Program-made: the position numbers and the translations under genes | Notes under the pieces: model-generated | What the model was told of the DNA's origin: nothing | The model's input: the letters and a program-made list of their open reading frames with translations, nothing else | The model's database searches: none | NCBI RefSeq assembly: GCF_022179805.1 | Contig: NZ_BPUO01000018.1 | Location: 1-64,000 of the forward strand | Length of the DNA: 64,000 nucleotides | Source of the DNA: Cupriavidus pauculus | GTDB taxonomy: Bacteria > Pseudomonadota > Gammaproteobacteria > Burkholderiales > Burkholderiaceae | Reading direction: 5' to 3' | In this document: positions 24,900 to 33,145 of the stretch, one piece after another | Layout of the letters: each line of letters opens with the position of its first letter | Position numbering within the stretch: the first letter of the stretch is position 1

Positions 24900-25481
24900 G
24901 TGTCCAGACCTGAAGCTGCCCCTGCCCGCCAGCCGTTCGCGCTGCGCGATGCCACACCCGACGATGTTCCGGCCATCCAGGCCATCTACGCCCATCACGT
25001 CCAGCATGGCCGCGCCTCGTTCGAGGAAGTCGAGCCAACGGTCGACGACATGCGGCTGCGTTTTGCCGAGGTGTTGAAGAAGGATCTGCCGTACATCGTG
25101 GCCGAGCGCGACGGCGAGATCCTGGGCTATGCCTACGCATCGACCTACCGCGCCCGCAGCGCCTACCGCTTTGCCATCGAGGATTCGATCTACATCGACC
25201 ATCGCCATACCGGCGAGGGGCTGGGCCGCGCGCTGCTGGCCGAGCTGATCGCGCGCTGCGAAGGCGGCCCGTGGCGCCAGATGGTGGCCGTGGTGGCGCT
25301 GACGTCCAGCGGCGAAGGCGCGGGATCGGTGGCCGTGCATGAGCGGCTGGGTTTTCGTACCGTCGGTCGGCTCGAATCGGTGGGACTCAAGCACGGCCAG
25401 TGGATCGACACGCTGTTGATGCAACGCCCGCTGGGCGTGGGCGATACGACGCTGCCCGACCCGGACGCACTGCGCCGGTAG
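24900..25481 (+). CDS. GNAT acetyltransferase (phosphinothricin acetyltransferase-like)
   Basis: A 193-residue acetyltransferase resembling the Pat/Bar/YncA group. Features are ATPDDVPAIQAIYAHHVQHGRASFEEVEPTVDDM near 18-51, YAYASTYRARSAYRFAIEDSIYI near 80-102, and the acetyl-CoA loop HRHTGEGLGRALLAEL. Members acetylate phosphinothricin or methionine sulfone/sulfoximine. The start is a GTG at 24900. It is divergent from arsC (186-base spacer) and convergent with azoR. Confidence 0.9.
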   Translation: MSRPEAAPARQPFALRDATPDDVPAIQAIYAHHVQHGRASFEEVEPTVDDMRLRFAEVLKKDLPYIVAERDGEILGYAYASTYRARSAYRFAIEDSIYIDHRHTGEGLGRALLAELIARCEGGPWRQMVAVVALTSSGEGAGSVAVHERLGFRTVGRLESVGLKHGQWIDTLLMQRPLGVGDTTLPDPDALRR

Positions 25482-25487
25482 ATTCCC

Positions 25488-26111
25488 CTACGCCAGTAGC
25501 GCCGGCACGGCCGTAGCGCACCAGGACGCGAGCTTGTCGTAGGCGCGCGCCACATGCTCGGGGCCGCGCGCGGTGCTTTCCATGCGCAGGATTTCCAGGC
25601 GCGTCAGGCCGATGGTCTCCAGCACGTAGGTCAGGTACGGCGAGAAGAAGTCGCGCTGGCTTGCCGCGTCGTCCGAGAACCGTCCGCCGCACGACACCAC
25701 GGTCAGCACCGGCCGGTCGCGCAGCAGGCCCTCTTTTCCCTGCGGCGTGCTGGTGAACGTACGCTCCGGGCGCACCACCAGGTCGATCCACGTCTTCAGC
25801 GTGGCCGGCACCGTGAAGTTATGCATCGGCGTGGTGATCAGGACCACGTCGGCGGCCTGCAGCTCGGCGATCAGCGTTTCAGACAGCGCCAGCGCTGCGG
25901 GGTCCGCGTCGTGGCGCTTTGCCGCGACGACCATGTTGGCATGGGTGAATGCCGCGTCGATGGGCGGCAGCGGGTTGGCGGCCAGGTCGCGCTCGATCAC
26001 GGTCAGTTCGCCATGGTGCGCGGCCAGTTGCTCGCGCACCATTTGGCCGGCGCGCCGGCTGATGGAGGTTTCGCCACGCGGGCTGACGTTCAGGTGAAGC
26101 AGGGTTGCCAT
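25488..26111 (-). CDS. azoR: FMN-dependent NADH:quinone/azo reductase
   Basis: A 207-residue flavodoxin-fold reductase that reduces quinones by two electrons and cleaves azo bonds. It starts MATLLHLNVSPRGETSISRRAG, has the central ADVVLITTPMHNFTVPATLKTWIDLVVR with the flavin motif, and VVSCGGRF near 140. It is the last gene of an operon with a GNAT (7-base gap) and an AhpD-like gene. The divergent marR points to control by a MarR-type sensor, as is common for quinone-responsive azoR genes. Confidence 0.93.
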   Translation of the reverse strand: MATLLHLNVSPRGETSISRRAGQMVREQLAAHHGELTVIERDLAANPLPPIDAAFTHANMVVAAKRHDADPAALALSETLIAELQAADVVLITTPMHNFTVPATLKTWIDLVVRPERTFTSTPQGKEGLLRDRPVLTVVSCGGRFSDDAASQRDFFSPYLTYVLETIGLTRLEILRMESTARGPEHVARAYDKLASWCATAVPALLA

Positions 26112-26118
26112 GTTTCGC

Positions 26119-26583
26119 TCAGGTCGTGGGAATGCGATTCGTCGGGTAGTAGAAGCGCAGTGCGCGCGCCAGCAGGCCGTTACGGTAGTAGAAGCGGTGT
26201 CCCAGCACGTTGGTCAGCGGGGTATCGAGCACAAGCTCGGTGCAGCCGGCCGCTTCGGTCTCGGCCTTGAGCCAGGCCATCAGCTGGCGGCCGTACCCAC
26301 CGCTGCGCGCGTTGGCGTCGGTCACGAGGTCATCCACATACATATGGTGGCCGACGATCAGGTTGTCGGCAAAGCGATAGCCGGCCAGCGCCACCAGCTT
26401 GCCGTCGTCATACAGACCGGCCAGGTGGTAACCGTCGCCGGTCTGGCGGCGCCAGCGCGTCACCAGTTCGGCGGCATCGGCCAGGTGCGGGCGTAGCTGG
26501 TGCATCAGCGGGAAGGCGTCCGCCACTTCGGCGGCCGTCTCCAGGCGGCGAATTTCGATCTGCTGGGCGATGGTCGTGCTCAT
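26119..26583 (-). CDS. GNAT acetyltransferase
   Basis: A 154-residue GNAT-fold protein. Positions IRRLETAAEVADAFPLMHQLRPHL near 11-34 and MYVDDLVTDANARSGGYGRQLMAWLKAEA near 80-110 mark the acetyl-CoA site, and it ends FYYRNGLLARALRFY. The substrate is unknown. Its first codons overlap the 3' end of the AhpD-like gene by 4 bases (ATGA), so translation is coupled. It lies in the marR-divergent operon with azoR. Confidence 0.9.
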   Translation of the reverse strand: MSTTIAQQIEIRRLETAAEVADAFPLMHQLRPHLADAAELVTRWRRQTGDGYHLAGLYDDGKLVALAGYRFADNLIVGHHMYVDDLVTDANARSGGYGRQLMAWLKAETEAAGCTELVLDTPLTNVLGHRFYYRNGLLARALRFYYPTNRIPTT

Positions 26584-27041
26584 GCTTGGCTCCTGATGGG
26601 TTCGGCGGACGGCGGCGGGAAATGCAGGCCGATGGCGATGCGGTTCCAGGCGTGGATCGCCGCAATGGTGGCCGCCAGGTAAGCCAGTTCCTTTTCGTCG
26701 AACACGGTGCGCGCCTGTGTATAGGCGGCGTCGCGCGCCACCGGGTCGGTGAGCTGGGTCAGCGCCTCGGCCCATCCCAGCGCGGCGGTCTCGCGTGCGC
26801 TGTAGATGCCGGCATCACGCCAGGCGGCCAGCAGGTCGAACTTGCGCGGATCGATGTCGAGCTTGCGGGCGATGTTCAGGTGGAATTGCAGGCAGAAGGC
26901 GCAGCCGTTGATCTGCGAGACGCGCAGCTTGACGAGTTCGGTCAGCGCCTTGTCCATGCCGGACGCGGCAACCGCCTTGCTGACGCCGCCCAGCGATGCA
27001 TACACATCGGGCGCGGCCTGTGTGAAAGCCTGGAAATCCAT
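26580..27041 (-). CDS. Carboxymuconolactone decarboxylase/AhpD-like protein
   Basis: A 153-residue AhpD-fold protein with the redox motif CAFC at 47-50 and His54 (INGCAFCLQFHLNIAR), the proton relay known in AhpD. Proteins of this group reduce peroxides or adjacent thiols using a Cys pair, rather than decarboxylating muconolactone. It is first in the operon with GNAT and azoR and 58 bases from the divergent marR start. The set points to a quinone or electrophile stress response. Confidence 0.92.
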   Translation of the reverse strand: MDFQAFTQAAPDVYASLGGVSKAVAASGMDKALTELVKLRVSQINGCAFCLQFHLNIARKLDIDPRKFDLLAAWRDAGIYSARETAALGWAEALTQLTDPVARDAAYTQARTVFDEKELAYLAATIAAIHAWNRIAIGLHFPPPSAEPIRSQA

Positions 27042-27060
27042 ATCGACTCCTTCGGGTAAG

Positions 27061-27098
27061 ATGTCAGAGTTCGAAGATTAATATAAGAGCTCTGACAT
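27061..27098. promoter_or_regulatory. MarR-type operator in the azoR/marR divergent promoter
   Basis: ATGTCAGAG at 27061-27069 and its exact complement CTCTGACAT at 27090-27098 are separated by 20 AT-rich bases, with AGAGCTCT inside. The 38-base dyad spans the whole centre between the two genes, and its right arm ends one base before the marR start codon. Binding would block both promoters, a common autorepression layout for MarR proteins. Confidence 0.8.
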
Positions 27099-27099
27099 T

Positions 27100-27627
27100 A
27101 TGGCAAAGACCCCATCGCCCAAAGGGAAAAAGGAAGCGAAGAAGGAAGGCAAGCAGGCCGATGCCGTGCCGATTCCGGCTCCCGGCGAAGGCAAACGTGG
27201 CGAAAGCGGCTACCTGGCCTACTTGCTGCGCCAGGCCAGCGCAGCCAACCGCCTGAACATGGAGCGCGCGCTGGCCGACCTGGGCGTCACGCTGCCGCAG
27301 TTCTTCGTGCTGACGATGCTCGGCGCCTACCCGGGCATTTCGGGTGCCGATGTGGCACGGCTGGCGCTGCTGACGCCGCAGACCGTCAGCGTGATCATGG
27401 GCAACCTGGAGAAGATGGCCGCCATCGAGCGCCAGCCGCACCCCGTGCACGGCCGCATCCAGACCATCGCCCTGACCGATGCCGGCAAGGCGCTGCTGGC
27501 GCAGTGCAAGGTACGCGCCACCGCCCTCGACAAGCAGTTGCGCGCGGGCCTGACGCCCGACGAGGAAACCATCGTGCGGCGCTGGCTGGTCAGCCTGGCG
27601 GTGCCTGGCGACGTCGTGGCCGAATGA
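27100..27627 (+). CDS. MarR-family transcriptional regulator
   Basis: A 175-residue winged-helix regulator. After a long Lys/Pro-rich N-terminal extension of about 37 residues comes the MarR core: GYLAYLLRQASAANRLNMERALADLGVTLPQFFVLTML, recognition helix GADVARLALLTPQTVSVIMGNLEKM and wing HPVHGRIQTIALTDAG. No cysteine is present in the sensing helix position, so a ligand rather than thiol oxidation may release it. It is divergent from the AhpD-GNAT-azoR operon with a shared operator. Confidence 0.93.
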   Translation: MAKTPSPKGKKEAKKEGKQADAVPIPAPGEGKRGESGYLAYLLRQASAANRLNMERALADLGVTLPQFFVLTMLGAYPGISGADVARLALLTPQTVSVIMGNLEKMAAIERQPHPVHGRIQTIALTDAGKALLAQCKVRATALDKQLRAGLTPDEETIVRRWLVSLAVPGDVVAE

Positions 27628-27659
27628 AAAAAGGCCCGCTGGCAAATGCCATGCGGGCC
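27627..27659 (-). terminator. Terminator of the ureide-hydrolase pair
   Basis: A 12-bp stem (GGCCCGC then TGGCA with a one-base bulge) is followed on the minus strand by TTTTTT. It lies just past the M20 gene stop at 27715, overlaps the marR stop, and should end the allC-M20 transcript. Confidence 0.85.
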
Positions 27660-27714
27660 ATCATCACAACAAGGGGGTACTACAAGGTCCCGGTTCGGTG
27701 CCGGACCCGGTGGC

Positions 27715-28983
27715 TCAGGCCATCAGGTCCGACAGTGCCAGCGCCACGACCTTGGTGGCACGGTTCAGGTCGTTCAGGCGCAGGTTTTCATCGGAGTTGT
27801 GGCCGCGCGCTTCCATCAGCGTGCGCGGGCCAGCGCCGTACAGCACGGTGGGAATACCGCGGCTCGTGTAGTGGCGAGCGTCGGTGTAGAGCGGCACGCC
27901 CTGCACCGGGATTTCCACGCCGAACACGGCTTCCGCACGCTGCTTGAGCGCGCCGATCAGCTTGTCCACGCCGGGCAGTTCCGACAGCGGCTCGGCCAGG
28001 ATGATGCGCTCCACCTTGACCTCGATACCCGGGCGTTCCAGCGCGGCCTTTTCCACCACGGCGCGCAGTTCGCCTTCGGCGTCGAAACCAATCTCTTCCG
28101 GAATCATGCGGCGGTCCACGCGGAACGTGACCAGATCAGGCACCACGTTGGTGTTGATGCCGCCCTTGATCAGGCCGACGTTCAGCGTGGCGGTGTCGAT
28201 GCCCGGCACCTTGCTCTTGCGCGTGGCCAGCTCGGCGCGCAGGCCGTAGACCGCGTGCAGGATGTGCGTGGCGGCCTCGATGGCGTCCACGCCGGTGTGC
28301 GGCATGGCGGCATGGCCCTGCTTGCCCTTGACGGTCACTTCCACGTGCAGGCAGCCGTTGTGCGCCGACGTGATGCCGTACGAGAAGCCGGCCGAGATCG
28401 CGTAGTCGGGCTTGGTCAGACCTTCGTCGAGCAGGAACTTCGGGCCGATGTCGCCGCCGGTTTCCTCGTCGTACGTGAATTGCAGTTCCACGGTGCCGTT
28501 GATCTTCGCGCCCTGCTTCTCGGCTTCCATCAGTGCCAGCACGGCGTACGCGTAGGTGGCGAAGTCCGACTTCGACACGGCCACACCGCGACCGTACATG
28601 ACCGGGCCGTGCTCGCTGTCGGCGATCTCGCCGCCGTACGGGTCCTTGGTCCAGCCCAGGCCCGGGGGCACCACGTCGCCGTGTGCGTTCATGGCGATGG
28701 TGGGGCCGCCGTTGCCGAACGTCTTGCGCACCAGCAGGTTCGTGGCGCTGATCATGCCCGCGGCCTTGACCATGTCATCAGGCACCTTGTGCGCTTCCAC
28801 CTTGAAGCCCAGACCTTCCAGCAGTTCGCGCGCGCGCTTGCCGTGGGCCTCGCAATCGCCGGACGGGTTGTCGGACGGCACCTTGACCAGTTCCGCCAGG
28901 AACGCTTCCTGTTGCGGACGGTGCGTGTCGATGTACTGGGTCAGCGTGGTTTCGATCGGGTTCATGTTGTCTCGTGCGGTCAT
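27715..28983 (-). CDS. M20-family metallopeptidase/deacylase
   Basis: A 422-residue M20 di-zinc hydrolase (ArgE/DapE/ACY1 superfamily). Zinc-site motifs are TIAMNAHGDVVPPG near 94-107 and FTYDEETGGDIGPKFL near 168-183, with a dimerisation domain at GKQGHAAMPHTGVDAIEAA. It also has the DARHYTSRGIPTVLYGAGP segment with a late ligand position. The exact acyl substrate cannot be told. It is 39 bases after the allC-type gene and shares its terminator, so a ureide or N-carbamoyl step is a fair guess. Confidence 0.9.
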   Translation of the reverse strand: MTARDNMNPIETTLTQYIDTHRPQQEAFLAELVKVPSDNPSGDCEAHGKRARELLEGLGFKVEAHKVPDDMVKAAGMISATNLLVRKTFGNGGPTIAMNAHGDVVPPGLGWTKDPYGGEIADSEHGPVMYGRGVAVSKSDFATYAYAVLALMEAEKQGAKINGTVELQFTYDEETGGDIGPKFLLDEGLTKPDYAISAGFSYGITSAHNGCLHVEVTVKGKQGHAAMPHTGVDAIEAATHILHAVYGLRAELATRKSKVPGIDTATLNVGLIKGGINTNVVPDLVTFRVDRRMIPEEIGFDAEGELRAVVEKAALERPGIEVKVERIILAEPLSELPGVDKLIGALKQRAEAVFGVEIPVQGVPLYTDARHYTSRGIPTVLYGAGPRTLMEARGHNSDENLRLNDLNRATKVVALALSDLMA

Positions 28984-29022
28984 CTTGGTATCTCTGATTT
29001 TCTGGTCTGTTGCCCGGCGGGC

Positions 29023-30279
29023 TTACTGGGGACGGTGGAAGTGTTCGACGAAGTCCGCGAACACGCGCGCCGCGGTCTGGGCGTCTTCGGCCGTCATGAT
29101 TTCGGTGGGGTGGTGGCTGATGCCGCCGTTGCCGCAGCGAACGAACAGCATGGCCACATCGGCGATGGCGGCGATGGCCATGGCGTCATGACCAGCGCCC
29201 GAGGGCAGGTGGCGAACCGGCACGCCCTGGCGCTCCACGGCCGCCGCCCATTGCGACTGCAGCCACGGCGCGCACGGCACGCTCGATGCCTCGTGCGTCT
29301 TGCGGATCTGGTTGCGCACATTGCGGCGTGCGCAGATCCGCTCGATTTCGGCCAGCACGTCGTTGACGGCCGCCTCGCGCTCGGCATCGACGCCGGCGCG
29401 GATATCGATCGAGAACGTTGCCCGGCCCGGCACCACGTTGGTGGCGCCGTTGGGCACGTTGAACTGGCCAACCGTGCCCACCAGGCCCGGCTTGCCGCCG
29501 CAGCGCTTCTCGATGAACAGGCCGATCTCGGCGCCGGCCATCGCGGCGTCTCGGCGCATGTCCATCGGCACCGTGCCGGCGTGGCCCGCCAGGCCTTCCA
29601 GTTCGACGATGAAGCGCGTGGCGCCGGAGATGGCCGTCACCACGCCCACGGGCAGTCCTTCGTTCAGCAGCACCGGGCCCTGCTCGATATGCACTTCGAT
29701 GAAGCCCAGCACCTGGCTGCGGTCGTGCTTGGCGACGGGCAATTGCGCGGCGTCGAAGCCGGCGGCCTGCATCACCTCGCGCATGGTCTTGCCCGAGTCG
29801 TCCACGTTGTCGAGCACGTTGGTATCGAACGTGCCGGCGATGGCGCGGCTGCCCAGCAGCGTGGCCTTGAAGCGCACGCCCTCTTCCTCGGCAAACCCCA
29901 CCACTTCCAGCGCAAACGGAAAGCGGCGGCCCTGGCGGTTCCATTCGGCCACGCAGGCAATCGGCAGGATCACGCCGAGGTTGCCGTCGAAGCGGCCGGC
30001 GTCGCGCACGGTGTCGAAGTGCGAACCGGTGAGCAGCGCCGGCGCGTTCGGCTCGGTGCCTTCGTAGCGGCCGATCACGTTGCCGGCCGCGTCGCGGCGC
30101 ACCGTCATGCCGGCCGCCTGCATCCATTCGGTCAGCTGCTTGGCAGCGCCGTGATGGGCATCGGTCAGGTAGGTGCGGGTGAGCAGGCCGGGCTGCTCGG
30201 TGTGGACGGCCAGGGCGTCTGCCCAGGCCATGATTTGGGTGCCGGTCTCAGCGGACAACGGCGTAGGGGTTGCTGCCAT
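29023..30279 (-). CDS. Zn-dependent allantoate amidohydrolase-like enzyme
   Basis: A 418-residue M20 amidase of the AllC/beta-ureidopropionase/N-carbamoyl-L-amino-acid hydrolase group. Motifs are LLTGSHFDTVRDAGRFDGNLGV near 79-101 with metal His and Asp, GFAEEEGVRF, HIEQGPVL, LPSGAGHDAM and HHPTEIM. Allantoate breakdown yields ureidoglycolate and then glyoxylate, which suits the nearby glyoxylate operon at 35.1-41.9 kb. Other hydantoin or pyrimidine substrates remain possible. A 392-base regulatory gap separates it from dctA. Confidence 0.86.
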   Translation of the reverse strand: MAATPTPLSAETGTQIMAWADALAVHTEQPGLLTRTYLTDAHHGAAKQLTEWMQAAGMTVRRDAAGNVIGRYEGTEPNAPALLTGSHFDTVRDAGRFDGNLGVILPIACVAEWNRQGRRFPFALEVVGFAEEEGVRFKATLLGSRAIAGTFDTNVLDNVDDSGKTMREVMQAAGFDAAQLPVAKHDRSQVLGFIEVHIEQGPVLLNEGLPVGVVTAISGATRFIVELEGLAGHAGTVPMDMRRDAAMAGAEIGLFIEKRCGGKPGLVGTVGQFNVPNGATNVVPGRATFSIDIRAGVDAEREAAVNDVLAEIERICARRNVRNQIRKTHEASSVPCAPWLQSQWAAAVERQGVPVRHLPSGAGHDAMAIAAIADVAMLFVRCGNGGISHHPTEIMTAEDAQTAARVFADFVEHFHRPQ

Positions 30280-30671
30280 GCGTGTCTCTCCTGCTGGTGG
30301 TGCCGAGCTCGGTCTGGGAGGTCTGTCCGGGCGGGCGCCCGGGTACTGCCGTGCTCTATTCTGTGCGATTCATGTTAGCACAGTGAATTCAAAAATTGCA
30401 TACAAAAATGATATGCACTATATTGGCCTGCACGCACCGACAATCTGCCCCGGACAATCCGGTCCGGACAAGTGGATTGCGTGGATTCCGCCTCAACAGG
30501 GGGGCTTTCCGCGTGGGGCAAGGCGGGCCGGCGATTCTGGCGGCGTGTCCTTCCAAGGTGCATCCGGCCCAGTAGTCACGACCATGTGACGGCGGGCATC
30601 CCTGAATCAGATCAGGGCCGGCCGATGGCGTCACCGATGCGCCACGGACCAGGCCCGGCACGGAGACAACG
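30280..30671. promoter_or_regulatory. Divergent control region between allC-type gene and dctA
   Basis: This 392-base gap has an AT-rich core near 30370-30420 and GC-rich sides. It contains TGCATA at 30397-30402 and TATGCA at 30412-30417, an inverted repeat with TTGCATACAA at 30396-30405, a form of the TTG-N4-CAA sites bound by FCD-type GntR regulators. It also has CCGGACAA at 30450-30457 and again at 30464-30471 with TCCGG-T-CCGGA between, and GTCAC-N6-GTGAC at 30575-30590. Regulator assignment is inference. Confidence 0.5.
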
Positions 30672-32075
30672 ATGCAGCACGTCGTACCCCCGCAGCGCGC
30701 CGCTGGCGCTCGCCTGCACACCCGCTTCACCCGTTCCCTGTTTGGCCAGGTGCTGATTGCCCTGGCGCTTGGCACCATCCTCGGCCTGGTCTTTCCGGAA
30801 TTCGCGGCCAAGCTCAAGCCGCTTGGCGATGGCTTCATCAAGCTGATCAAGATGCTGATTGGCCCCGTGGTGTTCTGCGTGGTGGTGGCCGGCATCTGCG
30901 GCGCCGGCGAACTCAAGAAGGTGGGCCGCGTCGGCATCAAGGCCGTGGTCTACTTCGAGATCGTCACCACCGTGGCGCTGGCGCTGGGCATCGTGCTGGC
31001 CTATGTGTTCCAGCCCGGCGTGGGCATGAACGTGAACCCGCACAGCCTCGACGCCTCGGCCATGGCCGCCTACGTGGAATCGGCCGACAAGGTGAAGAGC
31101 GCGGGCACCGTCGACTTTCTGATGAAGCTGATCCCTAACACGATCCTGGGGGCCTTCACCAGCGGCGACGTGCTGCAGGTACTGCTGGTATCGGTACTGT
31201 TCGGCTGCGCGCTGTCGGTGGTGGGCGAACCGGCCCGTCCGCTGGTGAAGCTGATCGACAACTTCTCGGCCACGCTGTTCAAGATGATGGGTTTCATCAT
31301 CAAGCTCGCCCCGCTGGGCGTGCTGGGTGCGGTGGCGTTCACGGTGGGCAAGTACGGCATCGGGTCGCTCAAACAGCTTGGCTTCCTGGTGATCCTGTTC
31401 TACGGCGCCGTGGCGATCTTCGTGCTGGGCGTGCTGGGACTGATCATGCGCCTGTGCGGCTTCTCGGTGCTCAAGCTGATCCGCTACCTGCGCGCCGAAC
31501 TGCTGGTGGTGCTGGGTACCGCATCGTCGGACAGCGTGCTGCCGCAGGTCATGAAGAAGCTTGAGTTCATGGGCATCAAGAAGTCGGTGGTGGGCCTGGT
31601 GATTCCCACCGGCTACTCGTTCAACCTCGATGCGTTCTCGATCTACCTGACGCTGGCCGCCGTGTTCATCGCGCAGGCCACCAACACGCCGCTGGCGCTG
31701 GGCGACCTGCTCGGCATCCTGGCCGTGGCGCTGGTCACGTCCAAGGGCGCGCACGGCATTCCGGGCTCGGCCATCGTGATCCTGGCCGCCACGTTGTCGG
31801 CGCACCCGGCCATTCCCGCCATCGGCCTGGTGCTGGTGCTGTCGGTGGACTGGTTCATCGGCATCGCACGGGCCGTGGGCAACCTGATCGGCAACTGCGT
31901 GGCCACCGTGGTGGTAGCCGCCTGGGAGCGCGATATCGACCGCGAACGTGCGCATGGCGTGCTCAACGGCAGCATCCCCACCGGTGACCTGGACGAGGGG
32001 CTGTCGGCGTCGGTGGATGGTCTCGGGGAAGTCCCGGTGGCGGCGCCGCTGCCTGGCGCGGCGTCGGGGCGGTAG
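30672..32075 (+). CDS. dctA: C4-dicarboxylate/proton-cation symporter DctA
   Basis: A 467-residue DAACS-family importer for succinate, fumarate, malate or related acids. It has the family helices: FGQVLIALALGTILGLVFPE near 24-43, FIKLIKMLIGPVVFCVVVAGI, PNTILGAFTSGDVLQVL, LVVLGTASSDSVLPQVMKKLE (re-entrant serine-rich loop) and IPTGYSFNLDAFSIY. Length exceeds E. coli DctA (428) through a longer C-terminal tail. It is followed by a FCD-GntR gene after 51 bases and starts next to an operator-like region. Confidence 0.93.
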   Translation: MQHVVPPQRAAGARLHTRFTRSLFGQVLIALALGTILGLVFPEFAAKLKPLGDGFIKLIKMLIGPVVFCVVVAGICGAGELKKVGRVGIKAVVYFEIVTTVALALGIVLAYVFQPGVGMNVNPHSLDASAMAAYVESADKVKSAGTVDFLMKLIPNTILGAFTSGDVLQVLLVSVLFGCALSVVGEPARPLVKLIDNFSATLFKMMGFIIKLAPLGVLGAVAFTVGKYGIGSLKQLGFLVILFYGAVAIFVLGVLGLIMRLCGFSVLKLIRYLRAELLVVLGTASSDSVLPQVMKKLEFMGIKKSVVGLVIPTGYSFNLDAFSIYLTLAAVFIAQATNTPLALGDLLGILAVALVTSKGAHGIPGSAIVILAATLSAHPAIPAIGLVLVLSVDWFIGIARAVGNLIGNCVATVVVAAWERDIDRERAHGVLNGSIPTGDLDEGLSASVDGLGEVPVAAPLPGAASGR

Positions 32076-32126
32076 AATCGCGCATCCCAGTCACCGCGCA
32101 GGTCCGGAAAGAGACGCGCGCTCACC

Positions 32127-32819
32127 ATGCCCGAGCATATCGATCCCGACATGACCGCCGAGGCGATCGCCGACGATATCGTCGCGGCCATCGTCTCGCA
32201 CCGGCTGCCGCCCGGCACCAAGCTGCGCGAGGAAGCGCTGGCCAGCGTGTATCGCGTCAGCCGTACCAAGGTGCGGGCGGCGCTGCTGATGCTGTCCAAG
32301 GACAAGGTGATCCAGATCGTGCCCGATAAGGGCGCCTTCGTGGCCAAGCCCAGCGCCGAGGAAGCGCGCGAGGTCTTTGCCGTGCGCCGCATCTTGGAAG
32401 CCGCACTGGCGCGCGAGTTCGTGGCGCGCGCCAGTGCGGCCGACTACAAGCGCATCGAAAAGCATCTGGTGGCCGAGCGCAAGTCGCTGGCCGGCAACGA
32501 CGCGCAGACGCGCACGCGGCTGCTGGGCGACTTCCATATCGTGCTGGCCGAGGTGGCGGGCAACAACGTGCTGACTGAAATCATGCGCGAGCTGTCGATG
32601 CGCAGCGCGGTGATCACCATGCTGTACCAGAGCCGGCGCGATGCCACGTGCTCGTCGGACGAACACCGCGCCTTTATCGAGGCCGCCAAGGCGGGCGACA
32701 CCGAACGCGCCGTGGCGCTGATGGTGGAGCACCTGAACCACGTGGAAAGCGCGTTGCACTTCGAGGAAGTACCGGCCGCGACGCGCAGCAAGGACCTGGT
32801 GACCGCACTGCTTGCGTGA
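32127..32819 (+). CDS. FCD-type GntR transcriptional regulator
   Basis: A 230-residue GntR regulator. The N-terminal winged helix reads LPPGTKLREEALASVYRVSRTKVRAALLMLSKDKVIQIVPDKGAFVA, and the C-terminal FCD domain has metal-type His/Asp spacing with EVFAVRRILEAAL, DFHIVLAEVAGNNVL and SSDEHRAFIEAAKAGD. FCD regulators usually sense organic acids. A TAGAAT at 32073-32078 overlapping the dctA stop could be its own -10. Its likely targets are the dctA and ureide-hydrolase promoters, by position only. Confidence 0.93.
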   Translation: MPEHIDPDMTAEAIADDIVAAIVSHRLPPGTKLREEALASVYRVSRTKVRAALLMLSKDKVIQIVPDKGAFVAKPSAEEAREVFAVRRILEAALAREFVARASAADYKRIEKHLVAERKSLAGNDAQTRTRLLGDFHIVLAEVAGNNVLTEIMRELSMRSAVITMLYQSRRDATCSSDEHRAFIEAAKAGDTERAVALMVEHLNHVESALHFEEVPAATRSKDLVTALLA

Positions 32820-32941
32820 GCATTGCAACCAGGTTGATCGCCATCAAGGACGAAGACGGGGTGCGAGGCGCATCATTCCTCTCGCCATGAAGTTGCGGGG
32901 GCGCACTTCATGAGCTCTCCCCGTCCTTCGCAAGAAGGACT

Positions 32942-32975
32942 GCCCGCAGACCGCAATGGCTGCGGGCTTTTTCTT
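32942..32975 (+). terminator. Terminator after the GntR gene
   Basis: GCCCGCAG pairs with CTGCGGGC across a 10-base loop, followed by TTTTTCTTTT. It lies 120 bases after the GntR stop and just before a palindromic repeat. Confidence 0.85.
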
Positions 32976-32997
32976 TTCTGGGTCTGAAGTTTTCTTT

Positions 32998-33128
32998 GCT
33001 CCCCTCTCCCGCGAAGTGGGAGAGGGGCTGGGGGTGAGGGCCCGGAGGTTCTGCTTGCCGACAAGTCGCAATTTGGACCGCTATGCCCTCACCCCCGACC
33101 CCTCTCCCGCAATGCGGGAGAGGGGAGC
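32998..33128. repeat. Interspersed palindromic repeat, 131-bp copy
   Basis: Outer arms GCTCCCCTCTCCCGC and its complement enclose two hairpins (each CTCCC...GGGAG) and an inner pair GGGGGTGAGGGC / GCCCTCACCCCC around a core that includes TCTGCTTGCCGACAAGTCGC. The core is nearly the same as that in the copy at 41860. It lies between the gntR terminator and the lysR stop. Confidence 0.92.
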
Positions 33129-33145
33129 ACCCCCAAAAAGCAATC

